Of a stretch of 64,000 nt of DNA, positions 17,574-24,821 are shown piece by piece. Origin of the DNA: Caldicoprobacter algeriensis (GTDB lineage: Bacteria > Bacillota > Clostridia > Caldicoprobacterales > Caldicoprobacteraceae); assembly GCF_023838525.1 (NCBI RefSeq), contig NZ_JAHUQD010000006.1:1-64000 (forward strand), written 5' to 3'. The notes below the pieces were generated by a model. It made no database searches and had not been told where the DNA came from. It was given only the letters and a program-made list of their open reading frames with translations. Each line of letters begins with the position of its first letter. Within the stretch, counting starts at the first letter, position 1. Made by a program: the position numbers and the translations under genes.

Positions 17574-17639
17574 TGGCGGAGAGAGAGGGATTCGAACCCT
17601 CGGTACCCCTTTTTGGGGGTACACACGATTTCCAGTCGT
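17574..17639 (-). pseudogene. 3' part of tRNA-Ser(GGA), prophage attachment site
   Basis: On the minus strand the sequence runs from a complete anticodon stem-loop ACGA-CTGGAAA-TCGT (anticodon GGA) through a serine-type long variable arm and T arm (GGTTCGAATCC) to CCA. The 5' half (acceptor strand and D arm) is missing, and A/T-rich phage DNA takes its place. This is what remains when a phage integrates into the 3' part of a tRNA gene. The integrase lies 135 bases away. The intact tRNA should be found at the far prophage end, outside the window. Confidence 0.85.
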
Positions 17640-17773
17640 ATTAAAGATTGTACGATATTTTCCGATAGCGTCCGCCAGCTCAGCATTTTCAAGGCTTCCA
17701 AGCTCTTATACGAACACAAGTTCTTTATTTGTCAAGCATCATTTTTTAGAGAAATGTCACAATTTTGTCACAA

Positions 17774-18892
17774 TCATGGTTGCGCTTCTTTTGATTGCTT
17801 TACATCGTCCAGCATAATCACATTATCCAAATTAGATACCGCCTTTCTGATTAGATTAATGTTGTTGTGTAGGTAAAAATCCGATGTTACGCCAATTTTG
17901 CTATGCCCCAATAGCCTTCGCAGCGTATCAAGGTCGGTACCATGCTCAAGCTGCAGTACAGCAAACGAGTGCCTGAGATCATGGAACCGGCACTCAGGCA
18001 GGCCGTTAGCACGCTGAAAAGTCTTAAGTTGTCGGGATATGTGCGACGGGTCGGGCAGTCTGCCATCGATTTCGCATACATACGTTTGTATTTGCCCCGC
18101 TTTCTTCATACGCTCACGGTATGCCCTCAGCTCGTCCAAGATAAATCCATCAATCGGTACCACACGTCTCGACTCTTTCGTCTTGACCTTTTTGTGGTAT
18201 GGTCGGCCATTCACAACGACATAATTGTTTTCGATGTACACGACACCATTGTCAAAGTCGATATCCGACCACCGCAGGCCAAGGCACTCTCCTCGCCGCA
18301 ATCCTCTCATCGAGGCCAGTAAAACGGGGATATACAATGGATGTTCTTGTTCCCTGAGCAACAGGAGCAGTTTTCGGAGGTTTTCAGCATCATATACCTT
18401 TACCGCAAATTCTTCTTCATCCTTGGCTATTTCAACGCCATCGCACGGATTGCTTACAATGTACTCGTTTTTGATGGCGTACTCCAGCGCAGCATGAAGG
18501 ACCCGACAAATGTACTTGACTGTTCTGTATTTCAATCCGCTTTTACGCAAATTATCAACCATTTCCTGTATGTCGATCAGCCGCAGCTTAGAAAGCAAAA
18601 TATTCCCAATATGTTCGTTTATGTGCCTGATATTCGTTTTGTATCCGTTTAAGGTTGTTGGTGCCAGCTTGTCTTCTTTCGTCTTAATCCATCGCTCGAG
18701 AAATTCGCTTACAGTGAGCTTATCGGTACCCACCTGTAAGCGTTCTAATTTACGTTTTTCATCAATGCCCCAGCTTTCGGCTTCTTTTTTAGTCTTAAAA
18801 CCGCTTTTGTACTTGCTCTTCTTCACGCCATTCTTGTAATACCAAATCCGGCAGCTCCACGTCTTTTTCTTTTTGTCATATGTGATTTGCAA
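17774..18892 (-). CDS. int: Phage tyrosine integrase
   Basis: The 372-residue protein has an N-terminal arm-binding domain (about 1-55), a SAM-like core-binding domain (about 60-145) and the catalytic domain. Visible catalytic blocks are RGLRRGECLGLRWSDI, HDLRHSFAV and LGHSKIGVTSDFYLH, giving the R, HxxR, H and Y residues. It recombines the phage and tRNA-Ser att sites. The TTG start has AAAGGAGG 8 bases upstream. It is the outermost phage gene. Confidence 0.95.
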   Translation of the reverse strand: MQITYDKKKKTWSCRIWYYKNGVKKSKYKSGFKTKKEAESWGIDEKRKLERLQVGTDKLTVSEFLERWIKTKEDKLAPTTLNGYKTNIRHINEHIGNILLSKLRLIDIQEMVDNLRKSGLKYRTVKYICRVLHAALEYAIKNEYIVSNPCDGVEIAKDEEEFAVKVYDAENLRKLLLLLREQEHPLYIPVLLASMRGLRRGECLGLRWSDIDFDNGVVYIENNYVVVNGRPYHKKVKTKESRRVVPIDGFILDELRAYRERMKKAGQIQTYVCEIDGRLPDPSHISRQLKTFQRANGLPECRFHDLRHSFAVLQLEHGTDLDTLRRLLGHSKIGVTSDFYLHNNINLIRKAVSNLDNVIMLDDVKQSKEAQP

Positions 18893-18906
18893 CCTGCATT
18901 CCTCCT

Positions 18907-19371
18907 TTACTCTTGTTTTTCCATGATCCAGAGTGGATCAAAGCAAATTGTGTAGTTGTCAACTTCATAGTATGGCCCGAACTTCTCGCAGTAGTACCGG
19001 AGCGCTTCTTTTAAAAACTGCTCTGATACCCCGAGAAATTCGGCCAGCTCATGCATATTCCGAACACCGTGCCTGTACGCATTAATCAAGCCCACAATAC
19101 CAACTAGCCTGTTATATGCCCAAGCACGGGCCCGACGTTCTTGTTTGCGATTCTCCAGCCTTGACTGGTCAAGTATATTGCCCACGGTGGTATAGTGGTG
19201 GCCAAGTTCTTCTGCAAGCACACACAGTTTTTCCGCTTGGGTTTCTACAGAAGAATTAAGGGCTATAATCCCATCTGCGTATAGCCCTTTGATGTTGTTG
19301 CTCTGAAATTGTTTCTCTTGTATTTCAAGCCCTTCCTTTTCGGCCTCTTCCAGCAGTTGTTCGTAATCCAT
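18907..19371 (-). CDS. ImmA/IrrE-like metallopeptidase-family protein
   Basis: A 154-residue protein placed directly downstream of the repressor gene. In the ICEBs1 paradigm ImmA cleaves the repressor during induction. The zinc motif region reads LAEELGHHYTT, so the first His of the usual HExxH is Glu. This variant is common in phage members of the family. Whether it is proteolytically active is uncertain. Confidence 0.8.
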   Translation of the reverse strand: MDYEQLLEEAEKEGLEIQEKQFQSNNIKGLYADGIIALNSSVETQAEKLCVLAEELGHHYTTVGNILDQSRLENRKQERRARAWAYNRLVGIVGLINAYRHGVRNMHELAEFLGVSEQFLKEALRYYCEKFGPYYEVDNYTICFDPLWIMEKQE

Positions 19372-19383
19372 CCTACCCTCTCC

Positions 19384-19731
19384 CTATTGTTTCTTCTTTC
19401 GTTTAGAGAGTACAAACTGGATGAAATCTTCTATTTCTTTTTGCTCTTCTTCTGTAAGCTCTTCCCCTTCTATATGTGCTGCAATCGTTATGTCGTCCTT
19501 TTCTTCTTCTTTTGCTTCATTTTCTTCCTCATCCCAGCCAAGTATCTCATTGGGTGTAACGTTGAGGATAGCACAAATTTTGGCGATTGTTTCGGCATCA
19601 GGGCGGTTAATACCTCGCTCCCAGTTGGAAATGACGCTTTTTGTCTTGCCGAGTTTTTGAGCAAGATCTTCTTGTTTTAGTCCTGCTCGTATTCTAAATT
19701 TTCTTAAGTTCTCTGGTAATTTGCTTGTCAA
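19384..19731 (-). CDS. Phage repressor, XRE/cI-type
   Basis: A 115-residue protein with an N-terminal helix-turn-helix (LRKFRIRAGLKQEDLAQKLG, KSVISNWERG) and an acidic, Glu/Lys-rich C-terminal part that probably dimerises. The TTG start is preceded by GGGAGGTG. It is divergent from the early genes, and the spacer holds three matching palindromes, presumably its operators. The two downstream genes (ImmA-like, integrase) share its direction. Confidence 0.88.
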   Translation of the reverse strand: MTSKLPENLRKFRIRAGLKQEDLAQKLGKTKSVISNWERGINRPDAETIAKICAILNVTPNEILGWDEEENEAKEEEKDDITIAAHIEGEELTEEEQKEIEDFIQFVLSKRKKKQ

Positions 19732-19756
19732 TTTTTCACCTCCCTTTTACTTATTA

Positions 19757-19870
19757 TGATACAGAAATTCTGAAAAAAGTAAACAATTGAGTTGAGAAAA
19801 ATTTAAAAAAGTAGTTGACAAATAAGAATTTCTAAACTATAATAGTAACCGAAATAAGAAATTCTTAACT
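19757..19870. promoter_or_regulatory. Lysogeny switch: divergent promoters with three operators
   Basis: Three copies of the palindrome AGAAWTTCT lie at 19762-19772 (CAGAAATTCTG), 19825-19833 (AGAATTTCT) and 19856-19866 (AAGAAATTCTT). The early promoter is TTGACA at 19815-19820 and TATAAT at 19838-19843 with a 17-base spacer. The second operator lies inside that spacer and the third just downstream. The first overlaps the repressor's own minus-strand promoter region (TTGTTT, then TATCAT). Repressor binding would shut the early promoter and tune its own gene. Confidence 0.85.
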
Positions 19871-19883
19871 AGAGGTGAAAACA

Positions 19884-20081
19884 ATGTGTAACAAGTACAG
19901 ATTCTTTCTTAAAAACGGTAAATCTTATACAGTTGAAACAGCCCAGAGCTTACCCATGGCACTTTCACAGTTTTGCAAACGCCATGGGTTGGTGATGGAA
20001 AGAGATATAGCTGCCATAAAGGTGCTAGAGTATCAGTCACAACTAAAAGGGGGTGGGAATTGCACAAATGAAAATCACTAG
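19884..20081 (+). CDS. Small early phage protein
   Basis: First gene after the early promoter. Start at the ATG at 19884 after AGAGGTG; product 65 residues, MCNKYRFFLKNG..., basic and without membrane segment. Unknown function; the position is that of a Cro-like or antirepressor gene, but no helix-turn-helix is evident. Confidence 0.6.
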   Translation: MCNKYRFFLKNGKSYTVETAQSLPMALSQFCKRHGLVMERDIAAIKVLEYQSQLKGGGNCTNENH

Positions 20082-20141
20082 TATGGAGGTGAGAATAATT
20101 CTGCTAATGACTCCAAGCTAAAATACATAAGAAAGGGGCGA

Positions 20142-20414
20142 ATGGGGGTGACTTCTTGGTTTTATTGCCCCTACTGTGGACAGAAACTATTTAAAGTAAA
20201 TGATACTGCCAGAGGTGTTGCTTACAAATGTAAAAGATGCAAAAGAGAAGTTTTGTTAAATGTTTCTGCAGAGGGGTTATTAGATTGGTTCTTCTGTCCA
20301 ATATGCGGGCAGAAATTGTGCAAGATAGCCCCCAATGCTAAGGGGGTCTATCTTAAATGTAAAAAATGCCGAAACGAAGTGGAGGTGAAAGCTCCAGTAG
20401 AAAAAACAGCATAG
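20142..20414 (+). CDS. Double zinc-ribbon protein
   Basis: A 90-residue protein consisting of two near-identical zinc-ribbon units. Unit one has FYCPYCGQKLFK...YKCKRCKREV and unit two has FFCPICGQKLCK...LKCKKCRNEV. Such Com-like ribbons bind nucleic acid in phages such as Mu. The duplication is unusual for so small a protein. It is followed by a strong terminator. Confidence 0.7.
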   Translation: MGVTSWFYCPYCGQKLFKVNDTARGVAYKCKRCKREVLLNVSAEGLLDWFFCPICGQKLCKIAPNAKGVYLKCKKCRNEVEVKAPVEKTA

Positions 20415-20448
20415 ATCGAGCCTGAGCCTGAGCCTTTGAGCCAGAGCC

Positions 20449-20495
20449 AGAGCCTGTGCGAAGCGAGTATATCGCTTTGTGCAGGCTCTTTTATT
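20449..20495 (+). terminator. Intrinsic terminator in the early region
   Basis: AGAGCCTG pairs with CAGGCTCT, an inner GCGA pairs with TCGC, and TTTTATTTTA follows. Just upstream is a short tandem run of GAGCCT / GAGCCA units at 20418-20452. Confidence 0.8.
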
Positions 20496-20516
20496 TTACA
20501 GCAAAGGGGGTCAAGC

Positions 20517-20726
20517 ATGAAACCTTACGAAAGGATTCGCCAGAGAATTAAGGAAAAAGGCTTAAAATTCCGTGAAGTAGCCGAAAAAGGTGGATATAAA
20601 CAGTCCACATTTAGCACCATGATGAATGGCAAAAGAAGGTTATACGACAAAGACATCATCAAGCTATGCAAAATTCTAGACGCACAACCGAATGATTTCC
20701 TTAAACTAGAGGATGATGAAGTATGA
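20517..20726 (+). CDS. Cro/C1-type helix-turn-helix protein
   Basis: Start at the ATG at 20517 (AAAGGGGG upstream); the longer frame through the terminator hairpin is not credible. The 69-residue product MKPYERIRQRIKEKGLKF... has an XRE fold with GGYKQSTFSTMMNGKRRL as recognition helix region. It is probably a second lysis-lysogeny regulator. Confidence 0.78.
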   Translation: MKPYERIRQRIKEKGLKFREVAEKGGYKQSTFSTMMNGKRRLYDKDIIKLCKILDAQPNDFLKLEDDEV

Positions 20727-20896
20727 CCAAACCTTTCATGAAGATAAAAGAAGCCGCCCAATATTTCTCGGTCAGCAAAGACGTTTTATACAGAGCCATC
20801 AAGAAAGGCGAATTACGGGCTTACAAGCCAAACGGGCGGGATTACCTTGTTAAAGTGATAGAGGTCGAAAAGTGGATTGAAAGTAAAATTGCTTAA
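20723..20896 (+). CDS. Excisionase-family DNA-binding protein
   Basis: A 57-residue winged-helix protein beginning MTKPFMKIKEAAQYFSVSKD and continuing VLYRAIKKGELRAYKPNGRDYLV, the MerR/Xis-like excisionase signature. Its ATG overlaps the stop of the preceding regulator by 4 bases. It may direct the integrase towards excision. Confidence 0.8.
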   Translation: MTKPFMKIKEAAQYFSVSKDVLYRAIKKGELRAYKPNGRDYLVKVIEVEKWIESKIA

Positions 20897-20929
20897 CTGA
20901 ACCAACGTTGAAAAGATCTAATCTGTACC

Positions 20930-21100
20930 TTGACAACTGAATATAGAGCCTGTGAGTACCTGGATACTGCTGATGGCGGGCCTGCGGCGATCGCCAAGAC
21001 CCCTTTTACAAAAAGGGCGAGCGGGAGCGGGCTGGCAAGCCAGGCCGAGGAACGAAGGAGAAAGCAGGGGGAGAGAAAGCGGAAGATGCGGAGGTGAAAC
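20930..21100 (+). other. GC-rich stretch of unknown nature
   Basis: About 160 bases clearly richer in G and C than the neighbouring phage genes. It contains the palindromes GGCGATCGCC and CTGGCAAGCCAG. A TTG-initiated frame (20930-21097, MTTEYRACEYLDTADGG..., ending RKMRR) is open but lacks a ribosome binding site. It could be a non-coding RNA, a binding site or a small gene; I cannot decide. Confidence 0.35.
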
Positions 21101-21103
21101 ACA

Positions 21104-21271
21104 TTGCTGCAGCTATACACTTATCGCAAAAAGCGCCGCTGGGTAACCACCACAAGGTTCTGGGTTATAGTCACCATTTTAGTCATCATCATTGCGTATT
21201 TTGTTTTTCGCAATATTTCAATGCAGGATTTATGTACAAGCCCATACTGGCGGTATGTTTTTCAGAGATAA
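21104..21271 (+). CDS. 55-residue membrane protein
   Basis: A TTG start behind GGAGGTGAAACACA opens a frame with a basic N-terminus (YTYRKKRRWV) and one hydrophobic helix (VIVTILVIIIAYFVF). Strong ribosome binding site and clear topology support it. Unknown function; small membrane proteins in this position sometimes act in superinfection control. Confidence 0.6.
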   Translation: MLQLYTYRKKRRWVTTTRFWVIVTILVIIIAYFVFRNISMQDLCTSPYWRYVFQR

Positions 21272-21283
21272 GGAGGTAAAAGC

Positions 21284-21526
21284 ATGGAAGGCATTTGGAT
21301 TAGAACACAAAGCAGAAAAGAACTGTGGTGCGCAACAAAATTTTGGATCGAAGTACATTTCAGCGAAGATTTTGAAGAAATAGAAGAAGCAGCTTTGAAA
21401 GCAGGAGCAGATGATTATCGCATTATAGGCACGTATTCTACAGAACAGAGAGCATTTGAGGTATTAAATGAGATACAAAAAGCAATAGAAAACGGGGTAA
21501 AAGTGTTTGAAATGCCCGAAGCGTAA
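21284..21526 (+). CDS. Conserved small phage protein
   Basis: An 80-residue protein with MEGIWIRTQSRKEL at the start and GTYSTEQRAFEVLNEIQ near the end. This W-I-R-[ST]-Q ... YST-E-RA-VL arrangement recurs in Firmicute phages. Start follows AAGGAGGTAAAAGC. Function unknown. Confidence 0.7.
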   Translation: MEGIWIRTQSRKELWCATKFWIEVHFSEDFEEIEEAALKAGADDYRIIGTYSTEQRAFEVLNEIQKAIENGVKVFEMPEA

Positions 21527-21569
21527 AAGAAAAAGCCGTTTCCAAAACGGCCAAATAAAACTACCCAGC

Positions 21570-21597
21570 CCTATTGTACCATACACGGTACGATAGG
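21570..21597. promoter_or_regulatory. Hairpin in an early spacer
   Basis: An 11-bp inverted repeat CCTATTGTACC / GGTACGATAGG with a 6-base loop, without a T-run. A smaller GCCGTTT/AAACGGC hairpin precedes it. Possibly an RNA stability or operator element before the next two genes. Confidence 0.5.
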
Positions 21598-21616
21598 ACA
21601 AGAAGGGGGAGCGAGA

Positions 21617-21790
21617 ATGTTTACGGACGAAGAAAAACAGGCTTTAAAAGACCTCGTCATGAGTGAAGTAGAAAGAATAAACAGAGAAATGTGCTGGTAT
21701 AGTGGTACATCCCTACCACGTGAAATAGAACTTATGCGCCTTGCCAATCTTTATAAAACAATTTTGTACAAACTGGGGGATGAAAAATGA
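21617..21790 (+). CDS. Small early phage protein, 57 residues
   Basis: ATG after AAGGGGGAGCGAGA; product MFTDEEKQALKDLVMSEVER..., largely helical and acidic. Its stop overlaps the next start by 4 bases. No family recognised. Confidence 0.6.
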   Translation: MFTDEEKQALKDLVMSEVERINREMCWYSGTSLPREIELMRLANLYKTILYKLGDEK

Positions 21791-21993
21791 AGTGCCCATT
21801 ACACGGTGAGAAGAGAAGCGTATTTGATGAAACAGGCGTATGGAAAGGCTCAAAATGGGAATTTGTGGACTGTCAAGAGGAAGAGTGCGCATGGTGGGAT
21901 TGGGAGAATTTACGATGTGCGATACATACCATTGCACGAAAGCTTGATAGGCTATATGAAACTACACAAGTATTGGTTGAATCGGACCTTTAA
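21787..21993 (+). CDS. Small cysteine-containing phage protein
   Basis: A 68-residue protein, MKCPLHGEKRSVF..., with CPLHG, CQEEECAWW and LRCAIH, so four or five Cys/His positions may bind zinc. Its ATG overlaps the previous stop. An overlapping frame at 21806 is rejected because it is not coupled. Function unknown. Confidence 0.6.
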   Translation: MKCPLHGEKRSVFDETGVWKGSKWEFVDCQEEECAWWDWENLRCAIHTIARKLDRLYETTQVLVESDL

Positions 21994-22010
21994 TAAAAGG
22001 AGGGGTATTA

Positions 22011-22931
22011 ATGAGCGATAAGGAGATAAGAGATGTTGTGGTAGTAGATATATTACCTGCTAATCTGGATGCAGAAATCCGAAAAGCAGTTCAAATGCGG
22101 AATGCTCTTGATAAATTGTTTAATGAGCTTTTACAACAAGGCGTAGATTTTGACAGAGTCCCACGCACAGATAAGCCCACTCTTCTAAAACCGGGAGCAG
22201 AGCTACTATGTCAAGTATTCAGACTTGCACCAGGTGAACCAAAGATAATTACTTCAATTGAAGATTTTGAAAAAGGCATTTTTAGCTATACCATCTCAAT
22301 TCCTATTTTACACAGAGATACCGGCATGTTAGTGGCTACTGGTATAGGAAGCGCAAATTCTTGGGAGGTTAAATACAAATATAGAAAATACGAGCAGGAC
22401 GGCGAAGAAGTCAAAGTCATAAACCCTGAACCTGCGGATCAACAAAACACATTAGTGAAAATGGCAGCTAAAAGGGCATTTGTTGATGGTGTGCTGAAAG
22501 CTACGGGTGCATCTAGGATGTTTACACAAGATGTGGAAGATATGCCGTGGTTAAAAGTAGAAGCTGAAAAGGCTAGCAGCAAACAGCTTAATTATATGAA
22601 ATCGTTCTACAGAAACATAAATGATGAAGAAGCATTGAATAATATCTCCGAAATCCTGGGCAGAGAAGTAACCAGCTGGGACGATATTACTCGTGAAGAA
22701 GCATCGAAGGTTATCGATTATAAACAGGCAGAGAAAAAACAGGCATCATCTCAGCAACCCGTTCAACCGGAAGTAAGCAACGAAAAAGTCCAGACCGAAT
22801 ATATCTGTGCTAAATGCCAGAAGAAAATCACAAAAGCAATGGCCACATACAGCGAAAAACACTTTGGACAATGGTTGTGTCAATCGTGCCAAAAGGCGAC
22901 AACCGAAGATGAAGCAGAATTGCCGTTTTGA
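22011..22931 (+). CDS. Putative ssDNA-binding/annealing accessory with SSB-like tail
   Basis: A 306-residue protein. The core has PTLLKPGAELLCQVFRL and ...LVKMAAKRAFVDGVLKATGASRMF, a pattern I associate with phage recombination modules of Firmicutes without being able to name the family firmly. Residues about 262-292 form a zinc ribbon (ICAKCQKK...WLCQSCQK). The last residues, EDEAELPF, mimic the acidic SSB tail that docks SSB-interacting proteins. It is directly upstream of Gam. Start follows AAAAGGAGGGGTATTA. Confidence 0.6.
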   Translation: MSDKEIRDVVVVDILPANLDAEIRKAVQMRNALDKLFNELLQQGVDFDRVPRTDKPTLLKPGAELLCQVFRLAPGEPKIITSIEDFEKGIFSYTISIPILHRDTGMLVATGIGSANSWEVKYKYRKYEQDGEEVKVINPEPADQQNTLVKMAAKRAFVDGVLKATGASRMFTQDVEDMPWLKVEAEKASSKQLNYMKSFYRNINDEEALNNISEILGREVTSWDDITREEASKVIDYKQAEKKQASSQQPVQPEVSNEKVQTEYICAKCQKKITKAMATYSEKHFGQWLCQSCQKATTEDEAELPF

Positions 22932-22948
22932 AAGGGAGGGAACGAGAA

Positions 22949-23482
22949 GTGAGCAACATTTTATCAGTCATTGCTAATGAGCATGTTGAAGAGAACGAGA
23001 GTTGGAAGATAACCGATGCTGTTACAGCTGATTGGGCTTTAGATAAGATACGTGAGGCCAAAGCCGAATATAGCCAGAAAGAAATGATTGTAAAAGAGAA
23101 GATTAGACAGCTGCAAGAATGGCTTGAAAAAGAGAGAGAAAAACGAGATAGAACAGTAAACTTTTTCACTGCTAAGTTGCAGGAATACTTTGAAACAGCT
23201 CCAAGACGGAAGACAAAGACGCAGGAAATACTGGAATTACCCAGCGGAACGTTAAGAAGAAAATACTCTGCTCCTGAGTTTGTAAGAGATGATGAAAAGC
23301 TTCTGAATTGGCTTAAGGAACGGGGCATGAGTGAATACGTGAAGATAAAAGAGACTCCAGATTGGGCCAATTTTAAAAAGACAATTAGGGTAACGGGTGA
23401 ACAAGTTGTAGATGAGAATGGCGAGATTGTATATGGTGTACGGGTTGTAGAACGGCCTCCAGTTTTTGAGGTGGAGGTGTAA
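22949..23482 (+). CDS. gam: Host-nuclease inhibitor Gam-family protein
   Basis: About 177 residues from the GTG at 22949, which has AAAGGGAGG 9 bases upstream. A long helical N-terminal half (ALDKIREAKAEYSQKEMIVKE...) is followed by TKTQEILELPSGTLRRKY, the typical Gam block. Mu-type Gam binds DNA ends and protects them from exonuclease. It fits next to a recombination-related gene. Confidence 0.75.
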   Translation: MSNILSVIANEHVEENESWKITDAVTADWALDKIREAKAEYSQKEMIVKEKIRQLQEWLEKEREKRDRTVNFFTAKLQEYFETAPRRKTKTQEILELPSGTLRRKYSAPEFVRDDEKLLNWLKERGMSEYVKIKETPDWANFKKTIRVTGEQVVDENGEIVYGVRVVERPPVFEVEV

Positions 23483-23484
23483 AT

Positions 23485-23682
23485 ATGCTAATACAAATGG
23501 GAAAGGAGCCGCCCAAGCAGCGGCGGCTCCGTGTCAAGAATAAAGTACGATTTGTTGTGTTCCTGCTTATAGTGTTGGCCATTCTTGTAGTTATTATCCA
23601 CCATATCTATCAACCAGCTAAAGAGATTATGCTAGATAGATGGATGGCACTGAAGACGAATCTAGATTATTGGCTGAAATAA
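23485..23682 (+). CDS. Small single-pass membrane protein
   Basis: A 65-residue product with a basic cytoplasmic N-terminus (KQRRLRVKNKVR) and one helix (FVVFLLIVLAILVVIIH). GGAGGTG lies in the end of the Gam gene. Function unknown. Confidence 0.6.
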   Translation: MLIQMGKEPPKQRRLRVKNKVRFVVFLLIVLAILVVIIHHIYQPAKEIMLDRWMALKTNLDYWLK

Positions 23683-23755
23683 AGATAAGCGGGGTGAAGC
23701 GGGGTAGGTATTTATCATCTTATGAGTACTGGGGCCCTGCTCGCCCTTGATTTGC

Positions 23756-23830
23756 ATGGGAGTGGTCTAACAGGTAGGACGCAGGACTTTGGCTCCTGAA
23801 GTGCAGGTTCGAGTCCTGCCTCCCGTGCCA
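23756..23830 (+). tRNA. Phage-encoded tRNA-Gln(TTG)
   Basis: A full cloverleaf can be drawn: acceptor ATGGGAG/CTCCCGT, D arm GTCT...GGAC, anticodon arm CAGGA-CTTTGGC-TCCTG with anticodon TTG, T arm GCAGG-TTCGAGT-CCTGC, discriminator G, and encoded CCA. The G discriminator agrees with glutamine identity. It lies alone between two early operon segments. Confidence 0.9.
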
Positions 23831-23853
23831 AATCATTTTATGGAGGTGAAAAG

Positions 23854-24807
23854 ATGAGTAAGACCAAGATAGAATGGGCTGAAGTTGTATGGAATGTAGT
23901 GACAGGTTGTACCCCTATATCGGAAGGCTGCCAAAATTGCTATGCAAAACGTATGGCGTATAGATTGCGTGGTCGGTGCGGATATCCTACTGATGATCCT
24001 TTTCGTGTAACGCTACATCCAGAAAAGCTCGATGAGCCATTGCGTTGGAAGAAACCAAGGCGGGTGTTTGTATGCAGCATGGGAGACTTGTTTCATGAGG
24101 ATGTACCATTTGATTATATTACCAGAGTATTTGACGTTATGTGCGCCTGGCGTTGGCCTAATAAAGAGGCTGAACGCCTGGGAGATGAATCGCTTTTAGA
24201 AGATCCCGGTCACACATTTATGATATTAACAAAACGGCCCGAAAGAGTTGAGGAATGGCTGTGGTGGGTGTTCCAATATTGGCCTGGTGATTCACCATTA
24301 AATATCAATCTTGAAGCTGCAGGGCATTTCGGAGAGCATATATGGTTTGGTGTCACAGTCGAAAACCAAGCTAGAGCCGATGAACGTATACCAATACTGC
24401 TGCAAATTCCGGCGGCAGTCAGGTTTGTTTCGGTGGAACCGATGCTGGGGCCGGTGGATTTAAAAATGTATTTGCCACATCTTGAAAATGGGTGGCCCGC
24501 TGAAAGTATTGACTGGGTAATTTGCGGTGGTGAAACAGGCCCTGGTGCAAGGCCGATGCATCCGGATTGGGTGCGATTGCTCAGGGATCAGTGTCAGGAA
24601 GCAGGTGTGCCGTTCTTTTTCAAGCAATGGGGTGAATGGTGGCCCTTAGGCCAAATATCAGATACTTGGGATGGGAATATGGACCATATTCCGCCAGAAA
24701 TGCAATTAGGCGATCAATTAATGGTCAAAATCGGCAGAAAGAAAGCTGGCCGCCTTCTTGATGGTAGGACGTGGGACGAGATGCCAGAAATAGCAACTTC
24801 ACGCTAA
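23854..24807 (+). CDS. DUF5131 (phage Gp37/Gp68) family protein
   Basis: A 317-residue protein starting MSKTKIEWAEVVWNVVTGC and carrying the family cysteine block TGCTPISEGCQNCYAKRMA, then ILTKRPER and CGGETGPGARPMHPDW. The family is widespread in phages and has a radical-SAM-like cysteine arrangement. The reaction is not known. Start follows GGAGGTGAAAAG, 24 bases after the tRNA. Confidence 0.85.
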   Translation: MSKTKIEWAEVVWNVVTGCTPISEGCQNCYAKRMAYRLRGRCGYPTDDPFRVTLHPEKLDEPLRWKKPRRVFVCSMGDLFHEDVPFDYITRVFDVMCAWRWPNKEAERLGDESLLEDPGHTFMILTKRPERVEEWLWWVFQYWPGDSPLNINLEAAGHFGEHIWFGVTVENQARADERIPILLQIPAAVRFVSVEPMLGPVDLKMYLPHLENGWPAESIDWVICGGETGPGARPMHPDWVRLLRDQCQEAGVPFFFKQWGEWWPLGQISDTWDGNMDHIPPEMQLGDQLMVKIGRKKAGRLLDGRTWDEMPEIATSR

Positions 24808-24821
24808 AGCAGGTGAAATAA

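Noticed and set aside
20990-20999. GGCGATCGCC as a HIP1-type element
   Set aside because: Only one copy was noticed; without enrichment it has no meaning here.
20952-21146. Arg/Gly-rich open frame in the GC-rich island
   Set aside because: It lacks a ribosome site and overlaps the well-supported 21104 membrane protein in another frame.
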